From Nitrospirota bacterium (GTDB taxonomy: Bacteria; Nitrospirota; Thermodesulfovibrionia; Thermodesulfovibrionales; Dissulfurispiraceae): a stretch of DNA of 53,802 bases. The translations under genes were made by a program, and so were the position numbers. The stretch covers positions 1-53,802 of the forward strand of contig JAMCVZ010000054.1 of NCBI GenBank assembly GCA_023476565.1. The letters run 5' to 3'. The first letter of the stretch is position 1, and the number at the start of each line of letters is the position of its first letter. Of this stretch, positions 33,963 through 42,821 are shown piece by piece. Under the pieces are notes generated by a model, which made no database searches, was not told where the DNA came from, and was given only the letters and a program-made list of their open reading frames with translations.

Positions 33963-34316
33963 ATGAAAAAAGACAATAAAAAGGCGACTGGAGAGCTCAT
34001 AAGGGAGCTGCGGAGGGCGAAGGGGATATCCCAGATGAAACTGGCTGAAATGCTTGATGTCTCATATCAGCAGATACAGAAATACGAGAAAGGCGTCAGC
34101 AGCATCAGTGTTGAGAGGCTGAAACAGGTTGCGCATGCCCTCGGCGTTTCTGCAGGTCTGTTTTTTCCGCCTGAAAAAGGGATGGTTTCCGAACCCCCGG
34201 CGACCTACGGGAAAATGACAGATGAGGAGCAGCTTCTCCTGCAGCTTTTCAGGAGGATAAAGGATAAAAAGTTAAAAATGGCTGTTTTGAACCTTCTAAA
34301 GTCACTGGTAAAGTAG
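33963..34316 (+). CDS. XRE-family DNA-binding regulator
   Basis: The 117-residue protein has an HTH_XRE domain (~10-66: LIRELRRAKGISQMKLAEML, then VSYQQIQKYEKG) and a ~50-residue C-terminal region (EEQLLLQLFRRIKDKKLK) likely for dimer contacts. It resembles phage-repressor-type and SinR-like regulators. It is monocistronic and converges on the LysR gene with only 9 bp between the stop codons, so no terminator fits between them. Confidence 0.85.
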   Translation: MKKDNKKATGELIRELRRAKGISQMKLAEMLDVSYQQIQKYEKGVSSISVERLKQVAHALGVSAGLFFPPEKGMVSEPPATYGKMTDEEQLLLQLFRRIKDKKLKMAVLNLLKSLVK

Positions 34317-34325
34317 AATTTCAGG

Positions 34326-35231
34326 CTAAAATGGAACAAAAAATCTGTATCCGCTTATGAATTCACGGAAGGTCCGAACCACCATAGTTGCGGGTTCTTT
34401 CTCAAGACCGACTAAATAAAACTTTCTCCTGAGTTTCCTGTTTGATATGTGTAACAGCTTGACTGAGCCGTCCTTTATTGCTCTGAAAACCGACCATTTC
34501 GAGACAAAAGAGATTCCCATTCCCGACTGGACCATCTGAACGATCAATTCCTGATTGCCGAGAGTCATTGATATTTTTATATTCTTCGGGTCTACTTTCA
34601 AAGCATGAAGAAAATCATCTAGGAATTCCCTTATGCCGGAGCCCGTTTCAGGCATGATGAACGGCTGAGACAGGAAGTCATGGGCGGTAAGTGTTTTTTT
34701 GCCTGCAAGGGGATTGTCATCTGATGCGATGATTACTATCTCATCCTCTGCGATTTCTTCAGAAAAGATTCTTGCGTCCTTAATATTCCCCTCAACAATG
34801 CCTACGTCTATCCGGCCTTCATGGAGTTTATTGATTATCTGCTCTGTATTTGAGACGGAGAGCTCTATCCGTACTTCCGGATGGTTCCTTGAAAAACTGT
34901 AAAAGACCTGCGGCAGAAGATATGTTGCAGCAGTCGTGCTTGCTCCAATGTATAACGGGCCCTTTACCTTTCGAGCAAAGACATAAATATCATCTTCCAT
35001 TTTTTTATACCGCTCGAGGATCTGTTGTGCGTGTCCGTAAAAAAGCCTTCCTGCAGGTGTCGGCGTCACCGCCTTGCCCTGCCGGTTGAGAAGTTTCACG
35101 CCGAGCTCGTCCTCAAGACTTCTAATGAGATGGCTCATAGCGGACTGGGTCATAAACTTGGCCCCGGCAGCCTTTGAAAAGCTCCCCGTTTCGACGATAA
35201 GGCAAAATGCCTTCAGCCTGTGGTCTTCCAT
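34326..35231 (-). CDS. LysR-family transcriptional regulator
   Basis: The 301-residue protein starts at ATG 35231; a GTG two codons earlier is possible. The N-terminal winged HTH (LKAFCLIVETGSFSKAAGAK, then QSAMSHLIRSLEDELG) is followed by a LysR substrate-binding domain (~90-295, VKGPLYIGASTTAATYLLP). The closest flavour is the CysB/CbbR group. It lies 122 bp downstream of fdhA on the same strand and may be cotranscribed. A role in formate dehydrogenase or tungstate control is plausible; the effector is unknown. Confidence 0.88.
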   Translation of the reverse strand: MEDHRLKAFCLIVETGSFSKAAGAKFMTQSAMSHLIRSLEDELGVKLLNRQGKAVTPTPAGRLFYGHAQQILERYKKMEDDIYVFARKVKGPLYIGASTTAATYLLPQVFYSFSRNHPEVRIELSVSNTEQIINKLHEGRIDVGIVEGNIKDARIFSEEIAEDEIVIIASDDNPLAGKKTLTAHDFLSQPFIMPETGSGIREFLDDFLHALKVDPKNIKISMTLGNQELIVQMVQSGMGISFVSKWSVFRAIKDGSVKLLHISNRKLRRKFYLVGLEKEPATMVVRTFREFISGYRFFVPF

Positions 35232-35359
35232 ATGCACTATTATAAATCAGGGTCAATGAATAACGTCCACCCTGATATCGGATACGATAAAAAAATCACG
35301 GCGGATTCAGGCGCGCCTGGAATATCCGGCAGTGGATAGGCATAAGACACGGGCCTGAT

Positions 35360-38071
35360 TTACAGCTTCTCAATCCTCACGGCACATGATTTGTATTCCG
35401 GCGTACCGGTTATCGGGTCCCTGTGTTCCGATGTAAGGATATTGGTAAGGACATCCTGGTAGTGAAAGGCAAGAAATGCGTTTCCCTCCTGCGAGCGATC
35501 GGTCACTTTCACCTTGACCCGGATCATGCCGCGGCGCGATGAAACTTTTACCGTTTCTCCATCTTTTATATCTAACCTTCCGGCATCCGCAGTGTTTATT
35601 TCCAACAATTCTCCGGGAAACAATTCCATAATGCCTTTGACACGTCTTGTCATGGAGCCGTTGTTATAATGCTCACGCCGCCGGCCTGTTATGAGAACAT
35701 AAGGGTATCGGTCGTCAGGCGCTTCCCCGGAACCTTTATGTTCGAGAGCTACAAACCGGGCCCGTCCTCCGGGCCTCGAAAACATCTCCTGATATAGTGT
35801 TGCCGTTCCGGGGTGGTCTTTGGCAGGACACGGCCACTGTATACCCCCCTCTTCAAGCCTTTCGTAGCCTATGCCCCCGTAAATCGGCGCGAGTCCGGCT
35901 ATTTCGTCCATTATCTCCGAGGGGTGGCTGTATCTCATCGGGTAGCCCATCCGTGTGGAGATTTCGCATATCACCTGCCATTCGGCCATGCCCGAAAGAG
36001 GCTCTATGGCTTTTCTTACCCTCTGCACTCTCCGCTCGCCGTTGGTAAAGGTGCCGTCCTTTTCCGCAAAGGTCGCTCCGGGCAATATGACATGGGCAAA
36101 GCGCGTCGTCTCGGTGGGGAAGATATCATAGACAACCAGGAACTCCAGCGAGCCGAGGGCTTCCCGTACATGGTGCAGGTCCGGGTCTGTCTGCGCCGGG
36201 TCTTCACCCAGAATAAACAGCCCTTTGAAAGCGCCTTTTTTCGCTTCGTCGAGCATCTCCACCGATTTAAGCCCCGGTTCAGGTGAAAGCTGAACACCCC
36301 ACGTCTTTTCGAATTTCTCCCGCACACCGTAGCTCGAAACAGGCTGGTAGCCGGGAAAAGTGGCAGGCAAAGGCCCCATGTCGGACGCCCCCTGGACATT
36401 GTTCTGCCCCCTGAGGGCCATTATTCCTGTAGAGGGCCTTCCGAACTGTCCGCATACAAGGGCCAGGTTTGCCACAGCCATGGCGTTCTCAGTGCCTGTC
36501 CGGTGTTCGGTGACCCCGAGCCCGTACAGTATCATGGCTTTGTCTGCGCCGGCATAAATGCGGGCAGCTTTAATAAGACTGTCGGGCGGGACCCTTGCAA
36601 TCTTTTCCACGTACTCGGGGGTATATGCTTTTACCGACTCCCGCAATTCTTCAAAACCTTCCGTCCTGCTTTCGATGAATTCCCTATTGTGCAGACCTTC
36701 CCGCAGGATAACGTGTACAAGCCCGTTGAGCAGCGCGATATTGGAGCCCGGACGGAGATTGAGCCACACATCGGCGTGTTTTGCCAGCTCGATCTTCCTC
36801 GGGTCGCCTACAATAATGCGGGCTCCGTTCCTGATAGCCCTGTTTACATGGAGAGAGACAACGGGATGGCCTTCGGTAGTGTTGGAACCGAAAATGAAGA
36901 GTACGTCGGCGTCCCCGATCTGATTGAAAGAGTTGCTTGCAGCCCCTGCTCCCAGTGAATTGGCCAGACCGGCCACTGTGGGCGCATGTCAGACGCGGGC
37001 GCAGTTGTCAACGTTATTGCTGCCCAGCGCGGCCCTCACCCACTTCGAGATGAGATAGTTTTCTTCGTTGGTGCAACGGGAAGACGAAAAAGCACCGAGC
37101 GATCCGGCTCCGTACTTTTCCTTGAGCTCCTTGAATCGACCGGCAACCAGCTCAAGCGCCTCATTCCATGATGCAGCGCGGAATCCGCTTCCTTCGCGAA
37201 TGAGCGGGGTTTTGATTCTGTCCGGGTGGTGTATAAATTCATAACCGAAGCGCCCCTTTATGCACAGGTTCCCTTTGTTCACCGGGGCATCATAATCCGA
37301 GGTAACTCTTATCACCTCACCGCCTTTTACATTCAGAAAGAAATTGCATCCGGTGCCGCAATAGGGACAGGTAGTTTTGATCTTTTTCACCGAACAGCTT
37401 CTGCCTTTGCCCATCGACTGCTTTTCCACAAGCGCGCCGGTCGGACACGTCGAGATGCACTGCCCGCAAAAATAGCACATTTCAGGGGTGAGGGGTTTCC
37501 CGAATGCGGTATCGGGCTTCGAGTTGAATCCTCTTCCGGTCATATCGATCGCGCCTTTCATTACCACATTCCGGCATATGTTCACGCACCGTCCGCATAA
37601 GATACATTTGTTCGGGTCAAAGGATATGAAAGGATTGTCGTCTTTTACGGGGAGATTCCATCTTTCACCCTCATACCCCCCGGGAGTCACCTTATAAAGG
37701 TATGCCAATTCCTGAAGAGAGCACTCCCCGGCTTTTTCGCAGCACATGCAGTCGTCGGGGTGATTCGAAAGGATCAGGGAGAGCATTGTCTTTCTGAGCT
37801 CCGTAAGGTTTTCACTCTCCGTCGTAATCTCCATCCCTTCTTCAACCGGCGTCGTACAGGAAGAAAGGGGCTTGCCCATACCCTTGATTTCGACAAGGCA
37901 AAGCCTGCAGCCCCCGTAAGGGTCGAGACGCTCGTCATAACAGAAGGTTGGAATGAATATTCCCGATTTCCTGCATACCTCCAGGATCGTCTTTCCCTTT
38001 TCACAGGCAATCTCTCCGCCGTTTACATGAATCTTTATCAAATCCCGGGTTGCCTTTATTGCCAATTCCAT
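35360..38071 (-). CDS. fdhA: Selenocysteine-containing formate dehydrogenase alpha subunit
   Basis: One gene is read through an in-frame UGA at 36991-36989; without it two open frames of 360 and ~540 codons appear. The context NNVDNCARV-U-HAPTV is the formate dehydrogenase active site with Sec361 and the catalytic His362, giving 903 residues. Domains in order: NuoG-like [2Fe-2S] (C44, C55, C58, C72), His-Cys3 cluster (H104, C108, C111, C117), two [4Fe-4S] sites (C156/159/162/166 and C199/202/205/209), the active-domain [4Fe-4S] (C235, C238, C242, C270), then the Mo/W-bis-MGD domains. This is a cytoplasmic, NAD(P)- or ferredoxin-linked form. No partner subunit, fdhD or sel gene is nearby. Starts behind AAGAGGGA. 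Confidence 0.95.
36953..36991 (-). promoter_or_regulatory. UGA selenocysteine codon and SECIS-like hairpin
   Basis: Ten nucleotides after the UGA (36991-36989) the minus strand has CAGTG (36978-36974) pairing with CACTG (36957-36953). An upper GCC/GGC stem closes a GGTCT loop, and a bulge lies on the 3' side. The E. coli fdhF element also has a GGUCU loop over a bulged stem and binds SelB. It is coding as well as structural here. Confidence 0.8.
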
Positions 38072-38364
38072 TCCCTCTTAATATCGAATTGCCGATTGCT
38101 TTACGGCAGCATGTTCTGAAAGACAATGACCGCCGCCCGGCCTCTCAATGCCCCTCGAAATCGGTTCTATTCTTGTCGAACTCATATATTAATCGCGAAA
38201 ATCCCGTCAGTCAAACTCAAAAAATTAATAATAACGATGAATTGATTTCATAAGGCGGCAGATTATGAACAGGATTCATATCCTTCATGAATAAAATAAA
38301 TTTGACTGCCGTAAAAAATAAATCTTACTCTTATAAAGAGCGCTTGAGGAAGGTTGTTATTGAT
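38072..38364. promoter_or_regulatory. Divergent control region between fdhA and tupA copy 1
   Basis: This ~290-bp gap must hold both promoters. It contains the fdhA ribosome site (AAGAGGGA), AT-rich stretches around 38185-38245, and an alternative tupA start at 38287 that lacks a ribosome site. I found no clear ModE/TunR palindrome or molybdenum-cofactor riboswitch. Confidence 0.4.
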
Positions 38365-39141
38365 ATGGTAAAGGAAAAAATAAAACTAATCATAGCGTCA
38401 ACGACAAGCATACAAAATTCAGGTCTTTTTGATATCCTGATCCCTGCCTATGAGAAATCCACGAAATACAACATAAAGGTGGAAGTTATCGCTGTGGGGA
38501 CCGGCAAGGCAATCAGGCTTGCCAAAAAAGGAGAGGCTGACCTGCTTTTCGTGCACGATCCTTTCAGAGAGGAAAAGTTTGTAGCTGAAGGGTACGGTGT
38601 CAACAGGAGAATTGTCATGCATAACTCCTTTATCATCCTCGGTCCTGGAAAAGACCCCGCCGGCATTAAAGGAGTAAAAAAAGCAACGGACGGCTTTGAA
38701 CTCATTGCGGAAACCGGCTCTCCCTTTGTATCGAGAGGGGACGATTCGGGCACCAATATAAGGGAGTTAGACATCTGGGATGATACAGGCATTAATCCCA
38801 GGGGCAAGGGCTGGTATTTCGAGACTGGCAGTAAAATGGGAGATACGCTTATGGTGGCTGACCGGAAAAACGCCTATACCCTTTCCGATAAAGGGACGTT
38901 CATCAATTATGAAACGAGAATCGGCTTGAAGATTCTCATACAGGGAGATCCTCTTTTAAAAAATCAATACAGTGTCATCGCAGTCAATCCGGACAGATTC
39001 CCCAAGGCCGGATATAGAGAGGCGATGGACCTCATAGCCTTTGTTACCTCACCGGAGGGACAGAGTATAATAGCCGCTTATGTCAAGCACGGTTCCCGCC
39101 TTTTCTATCCGGATGCAGTGCCGACAGTTGTAAAAAACTAG
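38365..39141 (+). CDS. tupA: TupA-like tungstate-binding protein, copy 1, without a signal peptide
   Basis: ATG 38365 (MVKEKIKLIIASTTSIQNSG) is chosen because GAGGAAGG lies upstream; an ATG at 38287 adds 26 basic residues but no hydrophobic segment and no ribosome site. The 258 residues show the TupA signature: STTSxQNSGLF at the anion pocket, AVGTGKA, FVSRGDDSGTN, and TDKG-like SDKGTF. TupA proteins bind tungstate with very high affinity for the TupBC transporter. Neither start gives an export signal, so this copy appears cytoplasmic or depends on unusual export. It is paralogous to copy 2 just downstream. Confidence 0.8.
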   Translation: MVKEKIKLIIASTTSIQNSGLFDILIPAYEKSTKYNIKVEVIAVGTGKAIRLAKKGEADLLFVHDPFREEKFVAEGYGVNRRIVMHNSFIILGPGKDPAGIKGVKKATDGFELIAETGSPFVSRGDDSGTNIRELDIWDDTGINPRGKGWYFETGSKMGDTLMVADRKNAYTLSDKGTFINYETRIGLKILIQGDPLLKNQYSVIAVNPDRFPKAGYREAMDLIAFVTSPEGQSIIAAYVKHGSRLFYPDAVPTVVKN

Positions 39142-39166
39142 CCCGATGGGTAAAAAGGGAGGCAAA

Positions 39167-39262
39167 GTGAATTTGGGACGATTGTGCTTATTGATCCTCA
39201 GCGTTTTAATTGTGCCGGCATCATTATCCTTTGCAGAAGAGAAATACGAAGGCATCTTATGA
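39167..39262 (+). CDS. Orphan signal peptide ORF (31 codons)
   Basis: GTG 39167 follows AGGGAGG at ideal spacing and opens 31 codons to TGA 39260-39262. The product is a textbook Sec signal: short basic start (MNLGRLC), hydrophobic core (LLILSVLIVPASLS), FA cleavage site, then only EEKYEGIL. It lies between the signal-less and the normal tupA copies. It may be the remnant of a lost exported gene, debris of the tupA duplication, or a small secreted peptide. Confidence 0.55.
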   Translation: MNLGRLCLLILSVLIVPASLSFAEEKYEGIL

Positions 39263-39302
39263 TGATCGGTTCTCGATACACCATAATATTAGAGGAGGAG
39301 AC

Positions 39303-40118
39303 ATGTTAAAACATTTTATCGCGCTGATTTTGTTTGCGGGGATGCTCGCTTCCGTGAATGCTTCCGCTCAAACGGAGATAATCTGCGCATCCACGACGAG
39401 CACGGAGAATTCAGGACTGTTCGGCCACATCCTGCCCGTCTTTGAGAAAAAGACAGGCATCAAGGTAAAGGTTGTTGCCCGCGGCACAGGGGCGGCCATC
39501 GAGATAGGCAGGAGAGGTGACGCTGATGTCGCCTTTGTCCACGCAAAGGAGCAAGAGCTTAAGGCCGTTGCGGAGGGCTTCTTTGTGAACCGGCACGACG
39601 TCATGTATAATGATTTTGTGGTTATCGGCCCGGCCAATGATCCTGCCGGGATCAAGGGGATAAAGGCAACAGCCGGGGCCTTCAGGAAGATCGCGGCATC
39701 CTCAATCCCCTTTGTATCAAGGGGCGATAATTCGGGCACCCACACAAAAGAACTGTCCATCTGGAAAAAGGCGGGCATAGAGCCGAAAGGCCGGAATTGG
39801 TATCTTGAGGTGGGACAAGGGATGGAAAAGACCCAGCGGGTTGCCAATGAAAAACGTGCCTACACTCTCACCGACAGGGGAACCTGGCTTGCGACCAAGG
39901 ATAAAGATAAGCTTGAGATGGTTGTTGTCCTTGAGGGGGATCCGATCCTGTTCAATCAGTACGGGGTTATGGCGGTGAACCCCCAAAAACATAAACATGT
40001 AAAATATAAAGAAGCAATGGAATTCATAAACTGGCTTATCTCAAAAGAAGGGCAGCAGGCCATCGCAGCATTTAAAGATAAAAACGGTAACCAATTGTTT
40101 ATACCGGATGCGAAATGA
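39303..40118 (+). CDS. tupA: TupA tungstate-binding protein, copy 2, periplasmic
   Basis: Start ATG 39303 follows GGAGGAG. The 271-residue product has a signal peptide (LKHFIALILFAGMLASVNASA) and then the TupA fold with CASTTSTENSGLF, VARGTGAAIEIGRRGD, FVSRGDNSGTHTKEL and LTDRGTW. It delivers tungstate (possibly molybdate) to TupB/TupC at the membrane. It is followed by tupB after a 112-bp gap. It shares clear motif-by-motif similarity with copy 1, indicating a tandem duplication. Confidence 0.9.
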   Translation: MLKHFIALILFAGMLASVNASAQTEIICASTTSTENSGLFGHILPVFEKKTGIKVKVVARGTGAAIEIGRRGDADVAFVHAKEQELKAVAEGFFVNRHDVMYNDFVVIGPANDPAGIKGIKATAGAFRKIAASSIPFVSRGDNSGTHTKELSIWKKAGIEPKGRNWYLEVGQGMEKTQRVANEKRAYTLTDRGTWLATKDKDKLEMVVVLEGDPILFNQYGVMAVNPQKHKHVKYKEAMEFINWLISKEGQQAIAAFKDKNGNQLFIPDAK

Positions 40119-40230
40119 AAAGGAGGCTATGGGCAAGAGGCAATAGACAATGGGAAGATCCGGCAATTAAATCGCTTTCACCTGGCGCCTCCCGCCCCAT
40201 GCCTGTAGCCCTGCCGTACGGAAGTTTCTT

Positions 40231-40899
40231 ATGAAAGCGTCTGCCCTTATGCTCAATCCCGAACTGCTGGAGATCATATTGCTGTCGCTGGAGGTTTCGG
40301 GCATCGCCCTGGCAATAGCAACTGCCGCCGGTCTTCCGCTGGGGGCTTTTATAGGATTGAAGAGGTTTCCCGGAAGAGGCGTCATCATCAGCCTGATGAA
40401 TACCTTCATGGGATTGCCGCCCGTTGTAGTCGGGCTCTTCCTGTATCTTATCCTGTCCAGGAGCGGTCCGCTGGGCTTTATGGGCCTTCTCTATACTCCC
40501 TCGGCAATGATCATAGCTCAGTCCGCCCTTGCGTTTCCCATTGTCATATCGCTTTCTCATTCTGCAATCATCAGCGTTGATCCCGTTATAAGGCAGGCTG
40601 CACTGTCGCTCGGGGCGACGCAGTTTCAGGTCACGGCTGCAGTAATACATGAGGCGCGGTACGGAATACTGTCGGCTGTTGTTGCCGCATTCGGGAGGGT
40701 GACGGCTGAGGTTGGCGCGATACTCATCGTGGGCGGCAACATCGCAGGATTTACAAGGGTCATGACAACGACTATAGCCCTCGAAACGGATAAAGGGAAT
40801 TTCGAGCTCGCGCTGGCGCTCGGCGTAGTGCTCCTGGCAATATCACTGGCAATCAACACGGCCCTCCATGTTATGCAGAAAAAAGGGATGGCCCGATGA
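40231..40899 (+). CDS. tupB: Tungstate ABC transporter permease TupB
   Basis: The 222-residue integral membrane protein has about five or six spans and the ABC permease EAA-type loop (RQAALSLGATQFQVTAAV...EARYGIL). It is the channel of the tungstate importer, with TupA delivering the anion and TupC hydrolysing ATP. Its stop overlaps the tupC start by 4 bp. The protein resembles PstC/ModB-type permeases; the neighbours make tungstate the best substrate. Confidence 0.9.
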   Translation: MKASALMLNPELLEIILLSLEVSGIALAIATAAGLPLGAFIGLKRFPGRGVIISLMNTFMGLPPVVVGLFLYLILSRSGPLGFMGLLYTPSAMIIAQSALAFPIVISLSHSAIISVDPVIRQAALSLGATQFQVTAAVIHEARYGILSAVVAAFGRVTAEVGAILIVGGNIAGFTRVMTTTIALETDKGNFELALALGVVLLAISLAINTALHVMQKKGMAR

Positions 40900-41561
40900 G
40901 CCTTAAGCCGACAGCACGGCATATCTGGAAAAATTATGACGGGAATCCGGTCTTAAAGGATTGCTCATTCTCCTTTGAAAAGAACGGGATATATGTTTTA
41001 ACAGGACCGAACGGAAGCGGCAAGTCAACATTTCTCAGGATATGCGCACTCCTTGAAAAGCCGGACAAGGGAGAGGTCGAATACTCCTCGGACGGTAATC
41101 CGGTCAGCAATGGTATTGAGCTGAAACGCAGGATAACCCTTGTGCTGCCGAGGGTCGGCGTCTTCAACACCACGGTGTTCAAAAACGTTGCATACGGGTT
41201 GAGGATCAGGGGAATGCAGAAGAGGGAAATGGAGAGCAGGGTCGATGCAATGCTTGAATTCGTCGGTCTTATACATAAAAGGGATCAAAACGCCCTTACC
41301 CTCTCAAGCGGAGAGACCCAGCGGCTCGGAATCGCGCGGGCGTTGGCCATAGGGCCTGAAACTCTTTTTCTCGATGAGCCGACGGCATCTGTTGACGTGA
41401 AAAATACGGAGATAATCGAAAATATAATACTGACCATGGGAAGAAAAGGCGGTTCAACCGTTGTTGTGACCACACATGACAGGGAGCAGGCGGAGAGGCT
41501 AAACGGCTGTCTGCTGGTTATGAAAGACGGCAGGATCGATGGGGCAGGGCCGCCTTCTTGA
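40896..41561 (+). CDS. tupC: Tungstate ABC transporter ATPase TupC
   Basis: The 221-residue ATPase has Walker A GPNGSGKST, signature LSSGETQRLGIARAL, Walker B LFLDEPTASVD and the switch His in VVTTHDREQ. It powers TupB. The length is a bare nucleotide-binding domain without a C-terminal anion-regulatory (MOP) domain, so no trans-inhibition by tungstate is expected. Placement after tupB by overlap confirms the operon. Confidence 0.92.
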   Translation: MSLKPTARHIWKNYDGNPVLKDCSFSFEKNGIYVLTGPNGSGKSTFLRICALLEKPDKGEVEYSSDGNPVSNGIELKRRITLVLPRVGVFNTTVFKNVAYGLRIRGMQKREMESRVDAMLEFVGLIHKRDQNALTLSSGETQRLGIARALAIGPETLFLDEPTASVDVKNTEIIENIILTMGRKGGSTVVVTTHDREQAERLNGCLLVMKDGRIDGAGPPS

Positions 41562-41731
41562 CAACCCGTTCATCTTCTGTTATAAATTTATCAAGAAGGG
41601 AGGTCTTCAGGAACCGGCAGCACAGCTTGAAACATAACTTCCCTTGCATGACGTAGTTCAACCGGAGTCCGATCAATTTCTCCGGAACGGTCTTGAACGG
41701 TTTCCTGTAATGAATCCGGGAGGTGAAGCAC

Positions 41732-41896
41732 ATGTTATCATGGGCGATTATATTCCTGATAATTGCGATCATTGCCGGGATTTTCGGTTTTGCAGGGATT
41801 GCAGGCACCGCAGCATGGATTGCAAAGGTGCTCTTCATCATTTTCCTGGTACTGTTCCTGGTATCCCTGCTCTTCGGCAGGCGAACGCGGGTGTGA
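41732..41896 (+). CDS. DUF1328 small membrane protein (YtjA-like)
   Basis: ATG 41732 follows CGGGAGG and 54 codons run to TGA 41894-41896. The product is almost wholly hydrophobic with two short spans separated by [11 protein letters not shown] and a basic end (GRRTRV), matching the DUF1328 pattern of small inner-membrane proteins found in many proteobacteria. Function is unknown; some relatives respond to stress. It is monocistronic and converges on the CRP-family gene. Confidence 0.85.
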   Translation: MLSWAIIFLIIAIIAGIFGFAGIAGTAAWIAKVLFIIFLVLFLVSLLFGRRTRV

Positions 41897-41917
41897 GGGG
41901 GCCTGACCAATCGCTGA

Positions 41918-42604
41918 TCATACTATGAACTTTCCCCCGGCAGAGAGCTCTTCGAGGGCTTGCCTGTCCAGTATCTCAATGCGCCGGCCCTGCATGTTGA
42001 TAAGTCCCTGGCTGCTCATCTTGCCGAGAATGCGGGACATGGTTTCGGGTATGGTGCCGAGAAGGCTTGCCAACTGCCCCTTGGTGATATTCAGTTGCAG
42101 TTCGCCTGAGCCGTCTTCACGATCACTCAGGTACAGGAGGTAAGCCGCAAGCCTTCCGGGGACCTCTTTCAAGGATAGTTCCTCAACAAGGCGCGTGAAA
42201 CGCCGCAGGTGCCATGAAAGCTCTGCGAGCATGTTCATGGCAAGGGAGGGGTCGCTCTTTATCAAATCAAGGAATAGCGACCGGGGGAAAAAGAAGAGCC
42301 TGCTCTTCTCTATAGTCTCGGCATGAGCGGGGAAGCGCCCTCCTGCGAACATAGGAACCTCTCCGAACGATTCTCCCGGTCCGACAAAGTGGAGGATCTG
42401 CTCCTTACCTTCGGAAGAAAGCTTGAAAACCTTTACCCGCCCCGAGACTGCGACATAGAAACCCGCGGCCTCCTCGCCTTCGGAGAATATAGTCTGTCCC
42501 CTGCCGAACATCTGGTCCACTACAATATCGACTACTTCCTCAAGCTGCTCTTTCGGGAGCCCGTGAAAAAGCGGGATATCTGCAACAAGCTCAATCATGC
42601 CCAT
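41918..42604 (-). CDS. CRP/FNR-family regulator without cysteines (DNR-like)
   Basis: ATG 42604 (MGMIELVADIPLF) is preferred; a TTG five codons earlier is possible. The 228 residues contain a cyclic-nucleotide-binding-like beta barrel (~15-125), a long dimer helix, and a C-terminal HTH with IPETMSRIL, whose E-xx-SR pattern reads TTGAT-type half sites. There is no cysteine at all, so it cannot bind an FNR [4Fe-4S] cluster; DNR-type regulators that sense NO through heme are the nearest model. It is divergent from the ferredoxin-hemerythrin pair, whose promoter carries a matching site, and probably activates it. Confidence 0.85.
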   Translation of the reverse strand: MGMIELVADIPLFHGLPKEQLEEVVDIVVDQMFGRGQTIFSEGEEAAGFYVAVSGRVKVFKLSSEGKEQILHFVGPGESFGEVPMFAGGRFPAHAETIEKSRLFFFPRSLFLDLIKSDPSLAMNMLAELSWHLRRFTRLVEELSLKEVPGRLAAYLLYLSDREDGSGELQLNITKGQLASLLGTIPETMSRILGKMSSQGLINMQGRRIEILDRQALEELSAGGKFIV

Positions 42605-42700
42605 AGGTGATTTTAACAATAAGTCCGCTGCTGCGGCAAATAGGCGCTCTAATACCCGTATGATGCCAATTTAAAGCCCGGACAGAAAAAAATCATCCTT

Positions 42701-42749
42701 TTGATTTAAGTCAAGGTGTACATACCCCGTCCCTGATAGAATAATATTA
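42701..42749 (+). promoter_or_regulatory. FNR/DNR box and class II promoter of the ferredoxin gene
   Basis: TTGATTTAAGTCAA at 42701-42714 differs from the consensus TTGAT-N4-ATCAA at one base. A -10-like TAGAAT lies at 42737-42742, predicting +1 near 42749. The box centre (42707.5) is then 41.5 bp upstream, the class II activation distance for FNR/DNR proteins. No -35 is seen, as expected when the activator replaces it. Confidence 0.8.
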
Positions 42750-42821
42750 AGAAGAGGGACAGCCGGATCGGATATGGAAAAGAACAAAGTTGTCCAATTA
42801 AAATACAAGAGGAGGAATAGT

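Noticed and set aside
35360-36976. Separate truncated molybdopterin oxidoreductase gene with a GTG start
   Set aside because: It is the second part of fdhA, in frame with the first through a selenocysteine UGA, and the GTG has no ribosome site.
38072-38364. Molybdenum-cofactor or tungsten riboswitch ahead of fdhA or tupA
   Set aside because: No conserved riboswitch core could be found by eye.
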